DNA of 43,970 bases from an uncultured Alphaproteobacteria bacterium (GCA_902529795.1 CABZXY010000006.1:1-43970), one strand, 5' to 3'. Counted from the stretch's first letter, positions 19,331 through 28,666 are shown. Program-made: numbers and translations. The notes: generated from the sequence alone by a model not told the origin.

Positions 19331-20013
19331 TAATCAAGAGTAAACTGAACACGTTTATTCATTTTCCCTTTACTCTCATATTTTATAAATTTAAATTCCC
19401 CAATCTCATGGGTGTTGGCCACGTGGGTTCCTCCACAAGGCTGAAGATCAATGGTTCCTATTTTCACCAATCGGATTTGACCGTTAGTTCGAGGCGGTTG
19501 AACCGAAAGAGTGCGAACAAGTTCAGGTTGTTGATCAAGCTCCTCGCTCGTGATCCACTGATAGGAAATCGGATGCGCTTGTTGAATAAACTCATTGATG
19601 ATTTGGTTCAGAGTTTCGAATTCAAAAGACTCTTCTCCTAAGTCAAAATCAATTCGACTTTTCTCCCAACCAATCGAACCTCCCGTGACATAATAAGGAA
19701 GAGCGGCACATAATAAGTGCATCGTTGTATGCATCCGCATTAAACGGAAACGGTGGCCCCAATCAATGCTGCCTTGAATATCTCCGGATGCACCTTCAAT
19801 AGCGCTTTCCAGAACATGAGCAATTCCTTTTTCGTGCTTAATTGTATTAATAACATTGACTTTTTGGCCATTGACTTCAACGACGCCTTTATCTCCGGGC
19901 TGTCCTCCACTTTGAGCGTAAAAACAACTATCTGCAGTGATAATTTTTTCTTCCTCCACCGCTACAATGGGAGCATGGAATTCTTTAACATAGCTATCGT
20001 TTAAATAAATCAT
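19330..20013 (-). CDS. Alanyl-tRNA editing protein (AlaX-like)
   Basis: AQSGGQPGDKGVV, RMHTTMHLLCAAL (HxxxH), PCGGTHVANTHEIGEF. Confidence 0.92.
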   Translation of the reverse strand: MIYLNDSYVKEFHAPIVAVEEEKIITADSCFYAQSGGQPGDKGVVEVNGQKVNVINTIKHEKGIAHVLESAIEGASGDIQGSIDWGHRFRLMRMHTTMHLLCAALPYYVTGGSIGWEKSRIDFDLGEESFEFETLNQIINEFIQQAHPISYQWITSEELDQQPELVRTLSVQPPRTNGQIRLVKIGTIDLQPCGGTHVANTHEIGEFKFIKYESKGKMNKRVQFTLD

Positions 20014-20186
20014 TTTTTACTCTCCTCTATTTTATACTCGACGCACGCCTCAATCCCACCTTGAGAATTGCTTTCCATTTTACACTCTTCATAGAAACCA
20101 TAATACTCAAAAGTAGAAGCCACATAGAGCGCAATTCCCATGATCATAAAAACCGTAATGGCATAGATGATTTGTTTTGCTTTCAT
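20010..20186 (-). CDS. Small single-TM protein, 58 aa, unannotated in ORF track
   Basis: Translates to MKAKQIIYAITVFMIMGIALYVASTFEYYGFYEECKMESNSQGGIEACVEYKIEESKK. Start overlaps the upstream helicase stop (TAATG); stop overlaps the alaX start (ATGA). Confidence 0.8.
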   Translation of the reverse strand: MKAKQIIYAITVFMIMGIALYVASTFEYYGFYEECKMESNSQGGIEACVEYKIEESKK

Positions 20187-21487
20187 TAAATTAATCGATC
20201 CTGAAATCCTATCAGTTGTTTGTTGACGATCACATCGGATTTTTTTAAAGGTCGAAGTAACTCAATTCCCTCTAAGCTAATGCATCGACTCAATGCAACG
20301 TAGAGTTGTCCTGGGGCAAAAGAACCATGGCTCATATCTATAATAACTTTTTCAAATGTTTGGCCTTGGCTTTTATGAATAGTAATCGCCCAGGCTAGCC
20401 TCATGGGATACTGCTTAAAAGAACCTGTCACATTTTCTAACACTTCTTGTTGATCATCGTCATAGGAATATTGAATACGATCCCACTTCTCCTTTTTGAC
20501 CTCATAGATTTTATGATTAATTTTAACCTTGATCTTTTTCTCAGCAATATCATGAATGGTTCCTATTGAACCATTAACCCATCTCTTCTCAGGGTCGTTT
20601 TTGATCATGATCACTTGAGCTCCTTTTTTGAGTTTGAGCACTTCATCCGTTGGGAAAAGTTCTTTGTAAAACTGTCCGGTAGCTTGAGCTCGATAAGAGA
20701 ATTCTTCGCTGCTTAATTGTTTGAGGTAATTTTGATTAATTCCACTCGCACGAGCATTGGTTGTGGTCAAAATGATCTTCCCCTCATCCATTTCAAAGCT
20801 ATCTACTAATGAGTCATTAAGATTATCAATTTGAGAATTGGTAATAGATCCATCTCGCACAGCATTTAAAAGGTAAATGAAATGGTCATCGGTTTGTCGA
20901 TAAATGCTTTGTAATTCAAGGGTTTTGAACTGTGCGTCTTGAAAGATATTAGAATGAAAGAAAAATTGACCATTAGGATAAATTCTCTCAAGTAAACTAG
21001 ACTCGTCCATATTAACAACTGGGGGTAATTGAAAAAGGTCTCCAAAAACGATGACTTGTACTCCTCCAAAAGGTTGGGTTAGTTTTTTACGGTGGACGCG
21101 AAGCGAATAATCAATGGCATCGAAGACATCAACTCGGACCATGGATATCTCATCAATAATTAAGGTTTCAAGATTTTGAAGTAATTCTATTTGTCTTACT
21201 TTTTTAATATGTCGTGTTTGAATTACTTTTGGTGGAAAACCAAAAAATGAATGTATGGTTTGTCCTTTAACTCGAATAGCCGCAACTCCAGTTGGCGCAA
21301 GGACGGCGGTGTTTTTTTGGGTAACTGACCGAAAATAAGCTAAGAGTGTAGACTTACCACTCCCTGCTTTTCCTGTAATATAAAAATGGTCTTTGGTGTT
21401 CTCTAACTGTTCAACAATGGACTCAAATTCCTCTGAAAGAACAAAGTCATCAGGTAAAAGACTGTTATAATTTTTTTTATATGCCAT
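20186..21487 (-). CDS. PIF1/RecD-like DNA helicase (AAA ATPase)
   Basis: Walker A FYITGKAGSGKSTLLAYF, TGVAAIRVKGQTIHSFF, IIDEISMVRVDVFDAID, AWAITIHKSQGQTFEKVIIDM, YVALSRC. Start placed at Met 21487. Confidence 0.9.
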   Translation of the reverse strand: MAYKKNYNSLLPDDFVLSEEFESIVEQLENTKDHFYITGKAGSGKSTLLAYFRSVTQKNTAVLAPTGVAAIRVKGQTIHSFFGFPPKVIQTRHIKKVRQIELLQNLETLIIDEISMVRVDVFDAIDYSLRVHRKKLTQPFGGVQVIVFGDLFQLPPVVNMDESSLLERIYPNGQFFFHSNIFQDAQFKTLELQSIYRQTDDHFIYLLNAVRDGSITNSQIDNLNDSLVDSFEMDEGKIILTTTNARASGINQNYLKQLSSEEFSYRAQATGQFYKELFPTDEVLKLKKGAQVIMIKNDPEKRWVNGSIGTIHDIAEKKIKVKINHKIYEVKKEKWDRIQYSYDDDQQEVLENVTGSFKQYPMRLAWAITIHKSQGQTFEKVIIDMSHGSFAPGQLYVALSRCISLEGIELLRPLKKSDVIVNKQLIGFQDRLI

Positions 21488-21956
21488 GAATAATATCACT
21501 AGCCAATTGGAAACATTCTTTGACAGTCGCTTTTTGTATTTGCAATCGAGATAGTTTTGGAGAAAACTTCAGTTGTTCAATATAAATATTTTTATCAAAG
21601 CAAATGCCAATGAATACTAAGCCAACAGGTTTGCCTTTAGTCCCCCCACCCGGACCAGCTACCCCAGTAGTTGAAAAAGTCATTTTGCTTTTAGTTATTT
21701 TATGAAGATTAAAGCACATTTGAGAGCAAACCTGCCTACTCACTGCTCCCTGACTTTTGAGCGTTGATGGGGAAACTTTAAGATATTTGATTTTTGCCTC
21801 ATTGGAGTATGTAATCATCCCACTTTGGTAAATTTTGGAGATACCTGCTTGAGCTGTAAATTTTGATGCTAGCATTCCCCCTGTGCAAGACTCAGCAGTA
21901 GAAACGGTTATTTTATTTTCCATTAGATATTGAATAATTTTGGATTCCACGCTCAT
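21477..21956 (-). CDS. pncC: CinA C-terminal domain / nicotinamide-nucleotide amidohydrolase (PncC)
   Basis: VSTAESCTGGMLASKFTAQAGISKIYQSGMITYSNEAKIKYL and TGVAGPGGGTKGKPVGLV. Start placed at MSVESK (21954-21956). Confidence 0.9.
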   Translation of the reverse strand: MSVESKIIQYLMENKITVSTAESCTGGMLASKFTAQAGISKIYQSGMITYSNEAKIKYLKVSPSTLKSQGAVSRQVCSQMCFNLHKITKSKMTFSTTGVAGPGGGTKGKPVGLVFIGICFDKNIYIEQLKFSPKLSRLQIQKATVKECFQLASDIIHGI

Positions 21957-22079
21957 TAGATAGTTATACTTATTATAATCACCTAAAAATAACAACGACC
22001 GTTTAGATATCCACAAAATGCATATATTTTTGATTTATTTACTATTTTTTTTCAATAAATTTGGGATTTTTAGTTTTTA

Positions 22080-22100
22080 AATATGCATAAATTGCATATT
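22080..22100. promoter_or_regulatory. Palindromic operator candidate upstream of the 27-aa ORF
   Basis: AATATGCA-TAAAT-TGCATATT: perfect 8-bp arms, 31 nt upstream of the start codon. Confidence 0.4.
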
Positions 22101-22130
22101 ATTTACTCTAAAGAATCACGGAGGTAGAAA

Positions 22131-22214
22131 ATGGCAGATATGTTCTCAGGTTATTACCCCTTCCTTATCATGATCATTTGGCTAGTTGTAGGCATCATAG
22201 GTGCCCGCATGTAA
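22131..22214 (+). CDS. 27-aa single-TM microprotein
   Basis: MADMFSGYYPFLIMIIWLVVGIIGARM preceded by a strong Shine-Dalgarno (ACGGAGGTAGAAA-ATG). Below the ORF-track length cutoff. Confidence 0.7.
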   Translation: MADMFSGYYPFLIMIIWLVVGIIGARM

Positions 22215-22224
22215 TGATGAAAAT

Positions 22225-22256
22225 TTGAGGGTAGCTTCCTTACAGGTTACCCTCAA
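22225..22256. terminator. Intrinsic terminator-like hairpin between convergent genes
   Basis: TTGAGGGTA(GCTT)...TTACCCTCAA: 9 perfect pairs extendable with wobble; T-rich tail on the minus strand (ATTTTCATC). Confidence 0.65.
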
Positions 22257-23908
22257 TTACTGACCAAACTCTTCGCTTTTTCTCTTAATAAATATTTTTG
22301 AATTTTACCTGTTGAGGTTCGGGGTATTGTTTCAAAAAAATAATACTTAGGTACCTTAAATGATGCTAATTTTTCTTTACACCACAATCGCGCTAAACCC
22401 TCCTTCCATTGATGATTAGTTTTCATTTCAATAAAAGCACATGGAACTTCGCCCCATTTTTCATCTGCAACAGCAATGACAGCAGCTGCACTAACTCCTT
22501 CATTCTTTAAAAGTGTTTCTTCTATTTCGATAGAGGATATATTCTCACCCCCAGAAATAATAATATCTTTTGAACGATCTTTTAATTGCAAGTATCCATC
22601 AGGGTGCATCACAGCTAAATCGCCAGAATGGAACCACCCTCCCGCAAAAGCTTTTTCATTGGCTGTTTTATTTTTAAGATATCCCTTCATTACAATATTT
22701 CCTTGAAACATTACTTCCCCAATTGTTTTCCCATCAGCAGGAACAGTTTTAAGAGTATCAGGGTCAAGCACTTGCAAATGTTCCAAAGGAAGATATCTAA
22801 CTCCTTGGCGGGCTTTCAGTGAGGCTTGAGAGGTCATATCTAAACCATCCCAATTGTTGTTCCATTCATTAATAACCGCTGGTCCATAAGTCTCTGTTAA
22901 TCCATAGAGATGGGTAACTAAAAATCCTGCCTCTGACATTTGCTTTAATACACTCTCAGGGGGAGGGGCTGCTGCAGTAAAAAATTGAACTTGATGTTCT
23001 GGTTGATAATCTTGTTGGTTTTCCAATGAGAGAATTATGGACATGACAATAGGAGCACCACATAAATGGCTAACTTTGTGGTCTTTTATGCTTTGCCAAA
23101 TAGGTTCTGCTCGCACTTGTCTGAGACACACATGAGTTCCAATAATTGCAGATAAAGTCCAAGGAAAACACCACCCATTACAATGAAACATGGGGAGTGT
23201 CCAAAGATAAACGGAGTGTTTGGGCATAGAAGCGACAAGTGCATTTCCTTGGGCTAGTAAATAAGCACCACGATGATGTGAGACGACTCCTTTAGGGTCG
23301 CCCGTCGTTCCTGATGTATAACCTACAGAAATTGCATCCCATTCATTTTCTGGCATCAACCATTTATAATCTGGATCTCCTAGTTGAATAAATTCTTCAT
23401 AATCAATGACACTATGAGAGTTTAAGATATTGTCTATAGATAGGTCTTTTGTATCCACTTGCTTGTCTTGGTAGCAAACCAGTAAAGGTTCTACTTTACA
23501 TAACCCTAAAACTTCAAGAATGACTGAGGATAATTCATGATCAAATAACAAAATTTTTGAGTCAGCATGATCTAATTGAAATGCAATAGTTGCTGGATCC
23601 AATCTTGTATTAATGGCATGGATAACTGCACCACACATAGGGATACCATAATGAGCCTCAAGCATAGGTGGGTTATTCATTAATAGAGTGGAAACCGTAC
23701 TCCCTCGGGTCATTCCACGTTGAGAGAGGATTGAAGCTAATTGTTTAGAGCGCGTATAAAATTCTTTATATGTAAATTTTTGTGATCCATGAATAATGGC
23801 GATAAAATCAGGGAAAACATCTGAGGCTCGTTCAAGAAAGGATAAAGGAGTAAGAGGTTGATAGTTAGCAGGGTTGGGGTCGAGGTTTTGATTGTAGTGG
23901 TTAACCAT
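22253..23908 (-). CDS. AMP-binding acyl-CoA synthetase
   Basis: SVGYTSGTTGDPKGVVSHHRGAYLLA, GLTETYGPAV, HSGDLAVMHPDGYLQLKDRSKDIIISGGENISSIEIE, PRTSTGKIQKYLLR. Confidence 0.93.
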   Translation of the reverse strand: MVNHYNQNLDPNPANYQPLTPLSFLERASDVFPDFIAIIHGSQKFTYKEFYTRSKQLASILSQRGMTRGSTVSTLLMNNPPMLEAHYGIPMCGAVIHAINTRLDPATIAFQLDHADSKILLFDHELSSVILEVLGLCKVEPLLVCYQDKQVDTKDLSIDNILNSHSVIDYEEFIQLGDPDYKWLMPENEWDAISVGYTSGTTGDPKGVVSHHRGAYLLAQGNALVASMPKHSVYLWTLPMFHCNGWCFPWTLSAIIGTHVCLRQVRAEPIWQSIKDHKVSHLCGAPIVMSIILSLENQQDYQPEHQVQFFTAAAPPPESVLKQMSEAGFLVTHLYGLTETYGPAVINEWNNNWDGLDMTSQASLKARQGVRYLPLEHLQVLDPDTLKTVPADGKTIGEVMFQGNIVMKGYLKNKTANEKAFAGGWFHSGDLAVMHPDGYLQLKDRSKDIIISGGENISSIEIEETLLKNEGVSAAAVIAVADEKWGEVPCAFIEMKTNHQWKEGLARLWCKEKLASFKVPKYYFFETIPRTSTGKIQKYLLREKAKSLVSN

Positions 23909-23917
23909 AAACGAAAA

Positions 23918-24712
23918 CTAATCCTCCCACTGGGGAGTTCTTTTTTCTAAAAAGGCATCAATACCCTCTTTGGCATCTTGCTCCAGCATATTTTCTAACA
24001 TTACCTTAGAGGCGTACTCATAAGCTTGACTCAATGGCATTTCGCTTTGACGATAATAGGCTCCCTTGCCTTTTTTAAGAGTTTTAGAAGATTTAGAGGC
24101 TATTTTATTAGCTTTTTCTAATACATGCTTTTCTATTTCAGTACTTTCTAATGACTGAGTGATAATTCCCTTTTGTGCAGCTTCAGTAGCAGAAATAGGA
24201 TCTCCTGTTAAAAGCATCTCCATGGCGTGCTTGGAAGAAGCATTGCGTGATAAAGCTACCATCGGTGTCGAGCAGAATAATCCGATATTTACTCCTGGTG
24301 TCGCAAAGACGGAATTAGAGCTGGCATAAACTAAATCACAACTCAAGGCTAACTGGCAACCGGCAGCGGTAGCCACACCTTCCACTTTGGCAATCACTGG
24401 TTTGGAATGGTTAACAATAGATTGCATCATGGTAGAGCATTGTTTGAGGATTTTTTGAAAATAAGCATGACCTTGATCAGACTGAGATCGAGCAGTTTTT
24501 AGTTCCTTTAAATCATGACCTGCTGAAAATACTTTTCCTGTTGAGCTTAGAATAATTACTTTACTTGCTCCTTGTTGGAGTTCATCAAGAGCCTGTTGTA
24601 GTTCACCAATCATTTTTTCAGAGAGAGTATTTTGAGTATCAGGTGAATTTAATTGAATGTTCACTACTCCCTTATCTAGATCATTAATTTGGATAAGAGA
24701 ATAATTGCTCAT
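23918..24712 (-). CDS. Enoyl-CoA hydratase/isomerase family protein (ECHDC3-like)
   Basis: VIILSSTGKVFSAGHDLKEL, KVEGVATAAGCQLALSCDLVYAS, GLFCSTPMVALSR, AMEMLLTGDPISATEA. Confidence 0.88.
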   Translation of the reverse strand: MSNYSLIQINDLDKGVVNIQLNSPDTQNTLSEKMIGELQQALDELQQGASKVIILSSTGKVFSAGHDLKELKTARSQSDQGHAYFQKILKQCSTMMQSIVNHSKPVIAKVEGVATAAGCQLALSCDLVYASSNSVFATPGVNIGLFCSTPMVALSRNASSKHAMEMLLTGDPISATEAAQKGIITQSLESTEIEKHVLEKANKIASKSSKTLKKGKGAYYRQSEMPLSQAYEYASKVMLENMLEQDAKEGIDAFLEKRTPQWED

Positions 24713-24715
24713 GAT

Positions 24716-25168
24716 TTATAAACTTACCTCAAACTCAACTTCCTCAGAAAGGGAGTTAGCAATAAAACAATAACGATGAGATCGATCATGCATCTCGTTC
24801 ATCTCTTGTTCGCTCACAGTAAATCCATCATTAAATTGAACAGAAGGATTTAATCGAATTTTAATCACGGCCATTTGGCCTTTGGAATTTTTTCCAAGGA
24901 AAGCCTCAGCTTTATCTTCATAAGAAGATACTGGCCATTTCGCTTTGGAGGCAAGTGCTAGAAAAGTCATCATATGACAACTACTAATAGAAGCAGCCAG
25001 AGCCTGCTCAGGATTTGTGTTAGCTGTATCGCCACCCCAATCTGGTGCTGCATCAGCTGTCATTCTAAATTGATTATTGTAGGTAATCTCGTGGCTATTA
25101 GAGTACTTACCTTGAACCAGTTCTCCCTCTCCAAGCTGCCATTTTAATTGAATGAATAATTCAGACAT
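24716..25168 (-). CDS. OsmC family peroxiredoxin-like protein
   Basis: PEQALAASISSCHMMTFLALASKAKWPV plus second Cys in HDRSHRYCFIANSL. Confidence 0.88.
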   Translation of the reverse strand: MSELFIQLKWQLGEGELVQGKYSNSHEITYNNQFRMTADAAPDWGGDTANTNPEQALAASISSCHMMTFLALASKAKWPVSSYEDKAEAFLGKNSKGQMAVIKIRLNPSVQFNDGFTVSEQEMNEMHDRSHRYCFIANSLSEEVEFEVSL

Positions 25169-25330
25169 AACTCAAAATAGTACGATTGAGCCAAAAGACC
25201 ACCATAAAATCATTATAAATGAACCATTTTTCAGATAATTTAAATCACCAAAAGTACGTCATAATTGCGCTTGCTCAGTATTTCGAGAAGGAATAGAGTT
25301 TTCCTATAAAATGAGTTTCTTGGAGGAAGC

Positions 25331-26644
25331 ATGAGTAAGCCGAATAATCTTGAGTCTTTATGGATGCCCTTTACGCCCAATAAGACTTTTAAAAAAGATC
25401 CCCGCATTATTGTTAAAGCGAAAGATATGCACTTTACCAGTGATGATAATCGTCAAATTCTTGATGGCACAGCAGGTCTATGGTGTGTGAACGCTGGTCA
25501 TGGTCGAAAAAAGATACAAGAAGCGGTTACTCAACAAATTGAAGAACTTGATTACTCTCCTCCCTTCCAATTCGGTCATCCTAAACAGTTTGAACTAGCT
25601 AATCGTCTAGCTGAAATATTCCCCGAGGGAATGAACCATGTTTTCTTTTCTAACTCGGGCTCCGAAGCTGTCGACAGTGCCTTAAAGATTGCACTTGCGT
25701 ATCAACGAGCACGAGGTCACTCCTCAAAAACAAGATTGATTGGCCGCGAGCGTGGTTATCACGGTGTTGGCTTTGGTGGTATTAGTGTTGGTGGTATGGT
25801 GAAAAACAGAATGTATTTTGGCTCGATGCTAAGTGGTGTGGATCATTTACGTCATACTCATAATCCAAGTGTCAATGCATTCTCTCAAGGTCAACCAGAA
25901 CATGGCGCTGAACTCGCCGATGATTTGGAGCGCCTAGTTCAACTCCATGATGCTTCAACAATAGCAGCTGTAATCGTTGAACCGATTGCTGGATCTACAG
26001 GAGTACTCCCCCCGCCTCAGGGATATTTAAAAAGACTAAGAGAGATTTGTACCAAACACGACATTCTTCTGATCTTTGATGAAGTAATTTCAGCTTTTGG
26101 AAGATTAGGAAAAGCAACAGGTTCTGATTACTTTGGAGTTACTCCAGATATTATTACTTGCGCAAAAGGCTTAACTAACGCGACTATTCCGATGGGCGCT
26201 ACTATCGTTCAAGATTATATTTATGAGTCCATGTTAGAAAATGCGGATGCTCCTATTGAGCTCTTCCATGGCTATACATATTCTGGACACCCCGTTGCTT
26301 GTGCAGCTGCACTAGCAACATTAGACATCTATAAAGAAGAGGGATTATTTGAGCACGCGGGTGAGCAAGCTCCAAAGATTGAAAAAGCGGCTCATTCTCT
26401 CAAAGGAACCAAACACATCATCGATATCAGAAACCTCGGTGTGATCGCAGCCCTCGAATTAGAGCCAAGAGGAAATGCTGTGGGTGCTCGTGGTTTTGAA
26501 GTCATGAAAAAAGCCTGGGATATGGGATTAATGGTAAGAGCTAATGGTGATACGCTAGCTTTCTCCCCACCGTTGATTGTTCAAGATAGTCAGATTGATG
26601 AGATGTTTACGACAGTAAAATCAGCCCTGGAGCAAGTAGACTAA
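25331..26644 (+). CDS. Class III omega-amino acid:pyruvate (beta-alanine-type) aminotransferase
   Basis: LDGTAGLWCVNAGHGRKKI, FFSNSGSEAVDSALKIALAYQRARG, LLIFDEVISAFGRLGK, PDIITCAKGLTNATIPMGA; GGAGG ribosome-binding site. Confidence 0.92.
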   Translation: MSKPNNLESLWMPFTPNKTFKKDPRIIVKAKDMHFTSDDNRQILDGTAGLWCVNAGHGRKKIQEAVTQQIEELDYSPPFQFGHPKQFELANRLAEIFPEGMNHVFFSNSGSEAVDSALKIALAYQRARGHSSKTRLIGRERGYHGVGFGGISVGGMVKNRMYFGSMLSGVDHLRHTHNPSVNAFSQGQPEHGAELADDLERLVQLHDASTIAAVIVEPIAGSTGVLPPPQGYLKRLREICTKHDILLIFDEVISAFGRLGKATGSDYFGVTPDIITCAKGLTNATIPMGATIVQDYIYESMLENADAPIELFHGYTYSGHPVACAAALATLDIYKEEGLFEHAGEQAPKIEKAAHSLKGTKHIIDIRNLGVIAALELEPRGNAVGARGFEVMKKAWDMGLMVRANGDTLAFSPPLIVQDSQIDEMFTTVKSALEQVD

Positions 26645-26912
26645 AAACATCTCCGCTACAACCATTATCATAATTAAAAGCACCGCTGGGTTGGTAGAAG
26701 CCACATAACATAATCCACCTATAAAAGAAGACGATGCCAGGGACGACCATAATGGCGTTTATAATAAAAAAAACTACAGAGGTTAAAACCCGCATTGCTA
26801 GCTTCAATTTCATATAGGCGTTATAAAAAATACGAATAATTAGGCCTGTGGTAACAGCCGATAATAATAGAAAAGGTGCATCTAAATGAGTAACTAAAAA
26901 TTCGTAATACAT
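26607..26912 (-). CDS. Small integral membrane protein of unknown function
   Basis: MYYEFLVTHLDAPFLLLSAVTTGLIIRIFYNAYMKLKLAMRVLTSVVFFIINAIMVVPGIVFFYRWIM...; start moved to 26912. Tail overlaps the convergent aminotransferase. Confidence 0.6.
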   Translation of the reverse strand: MYYEFLVTHLDAPFLLLSAVTTGLIIRIFYNAYMKLKLAMRVLTSVVFFIINAIMVVPGIVFFYRWIMLCGFYQPSGAFNYDNGCSGDVFSLLAPGLILLS

Positions 26913-27006
26913 GATTTGTATCTTACACGGGTATCCTTTTTTTTTGTAGATCAACGTTTCAAGCAAGATGATTGACACCCTCAAAATAAAAGATACTCCT
27001 TTTTAA

Positions 27007-28041
27007 ATGAATGGATTTTGGTACGGAATATCATTAATTATCGGTATTTATCTAGCTATTTCGTTAATGAGCGAGCCTTTAGCCCAGATAATTGGTATTG
27101 CCGTAATACCCGTCAGTCTCTTGTGTCTTATTTTAGGAATAATTATTGGTAATTTAGTCTCCCTTCCATTCAGTTGGGTGCGTGGAACCAACTATGTCAA
27201 AAAAAATATTCTTCAATTTGCCATAGTTTTTTTGGGTTTAAAAATTAGTTTAGCTCAAGTCTTGGATGTAGGGTTTAATTCCCTAGCACTCATTGTTAGT
27301 GTTTTTTTAATAGTCTTTGTTTTAGGATTAATCTTACAGAGAATATTTTTTAAAGAAAAAGAGCTCATTACTCTTATTGGAATTGGAACAGCTATTTGTG
27401 GTGTTACCGCAATCATGGCCTCATCATCCGTCATCAAATCAAAAGAACAAAATGTGGCTATTGCTATTTTAATTGTTGTGTTATGGGGGAGTATTGGTGT
27501 TTTTACCTATCCTTTTTTTGTGGAGTGGTTCTTTTCTACTGAAATCTCTAAAGGTTTATTTTTAGGAGTAGGAATTCATGATACAAGCCAAGTCCTCGCT
27601 GCCTCTTTGATTCATTTTGATATCAATGGAAACTCTGTTGTTCTGGAAACCGCCACGTTGACAAAATTAATTAGAAATTTATTTCTGGCTTTGCTTATTC
27701 CTTATCTTGCTATCAAAGTTCAATCGAACAGTTTTGGCCAAACAAGTTTGTTAAAACAAGTATCAAACAATATCCCTTCATTTGTGTATGGATTTATATT
27801 TTTTATTTTTATTCGAACTATTGGCGATCAGATATTGGTCTCTTCTTCTATCTGGGATCAAATACTTGCCTGGAACCATCAACTAGTCTCCGCGCTCTTT
27901 GGGTTTGCGCTTGTTGCGTTAGGCCTGTCTATCAAAATTAAAGAATTAAAAGATCTCTCCACCTCTTCAATTGTAATTGGATTGATGTTTAGCCTCGGAG
28001 TGCTCTTCGTTGCGATAATTATCATTCCGATCATTGGTTAA
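27007..28041 (+). CDS. YeiH/UPF0324 family putative sulfate exporter
   Basis: IGIGTAICGVTAIMASSSVIKSKEQNVAIAILIVVLWGSIGVFTYPF and GVGIHDTSQVLAASLIHF typical of this family. Confidence 0.9.
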   Translation: MNGFWYGISLIIGIYLAISLMSEPLAQIIGIAVIPVSLLCLILGIIIGNLVSLPFSWVRGTNYVKKNILQFAIVFLGLKISLAQVLDVGFNSLALIVSVFLIVFVLGLILQRIFFKEKELITLIGIGTAICGVTAIMASSSVIKSKEQNVAIAILIVVLWGSIGVFTYPFFVEWFFSTEISKGLFLGVGIHDTSQVLAASLIHFDINGNSVVLETATLTKLIRNLFLALLIPYLAIKVQSNSFGQTSLLKQVSNNIPSFVYGFIFFIFIRTIGDQILVSSSIWDQILAWNHQLVSALFGFALVALGLSIKIKELKDLSTSSIVIGLMFSLGVLFVAIIIIPIIG

Positions 28042-28152
28042 ATTTAAAACTCTACAAATCGTTGTAATAAAAAAATAACAAAAGATAAATTTATTATAAA
28101 CAAATAATTTTTATTATTAATATTTTACAGATTTTAGAAAAGGAGATTAACA

Positions 28153-28557
28153 ATGCTTGGTGATAAAATTGGATCAATAACATTTCAGGAAACTAATAAA
28201 CCAATGGACTCTGGTAAATATGGTTTACCTGCTATGGACATTACTGCTGAAGGGAAAGGAACGATGCTAGGCCATGATGTTCAGGCGATGGGCGCATTTA
28301 CAGCCGAAATGAGACCAGATGGTTCATGGACTGGAAATGCCTATGCTGGAGTTGTAATGTGTGCAGAAGGTGTCGCCACATATAAAGCTACAGGTGTCGG
28401 AAACCAGAGGGAAGATGGAGGCACAACATTTAAAGGCGGTGCTATATTCGAAACCACATCTGAAGCGTTATCTGAATTGAACGGTAAGTTCTTCGCGTTT
28501 ACCTACGAAGCCGATGTCGATGGCAAAGCAGTTTGGGAACTTTACCCCATGAACTAG
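28153..28557 (+). CDS. Conserved hypothetical protein, predicted beta-rich, 134 aa
   Basis: Strong ribosome-binding site (AAAAGGAGATTAACA-ATG) and its own terminator. Alternating Gly/aromatic pattern suggests a beta barrel; family not recognised. Confidence 0.75.
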   Translation: MLGDKIGSITFQETNKPMDSGKYGLPAMDITAEGKGTMLGHDVQAMGAFTAEMRPDGSWTGNAYAGVVMCAEGVATYKATGVGNQREDGGTTFKGGAIFETTSEALSELNGKFFAFTYEADVDGKAVWELYPMN

Positions 28558-28591
28558 AGGTTTATAGATTTCAAACCTCAGCAATAGTAAG

Positions 28592-28627
28592 GGTGGAGGC
28601 CACAAAACCTAGTTCCCTCCACCTTTT
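28592..28627 (+). terminator. Rho-independent terminator
   Basis: GGTGGAGG-(16 nt)-CCTCCACC followed by TTTT, just 3' of the 28153-28557 gene. Confidence 0.88.
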
Positions 28628-28666
28628 ATGTCCTTAATTACCCACACTTTAATTTAATGGACTTGG

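Noticed and set aside
25331-26644. Class III aminotransferase as the missing PhnW
   Set aside because: It is about 17 kb from phnX with a different operon context, and resembles omega-amino acid:pyruvate transaminases rather than PhnW (class V fold).
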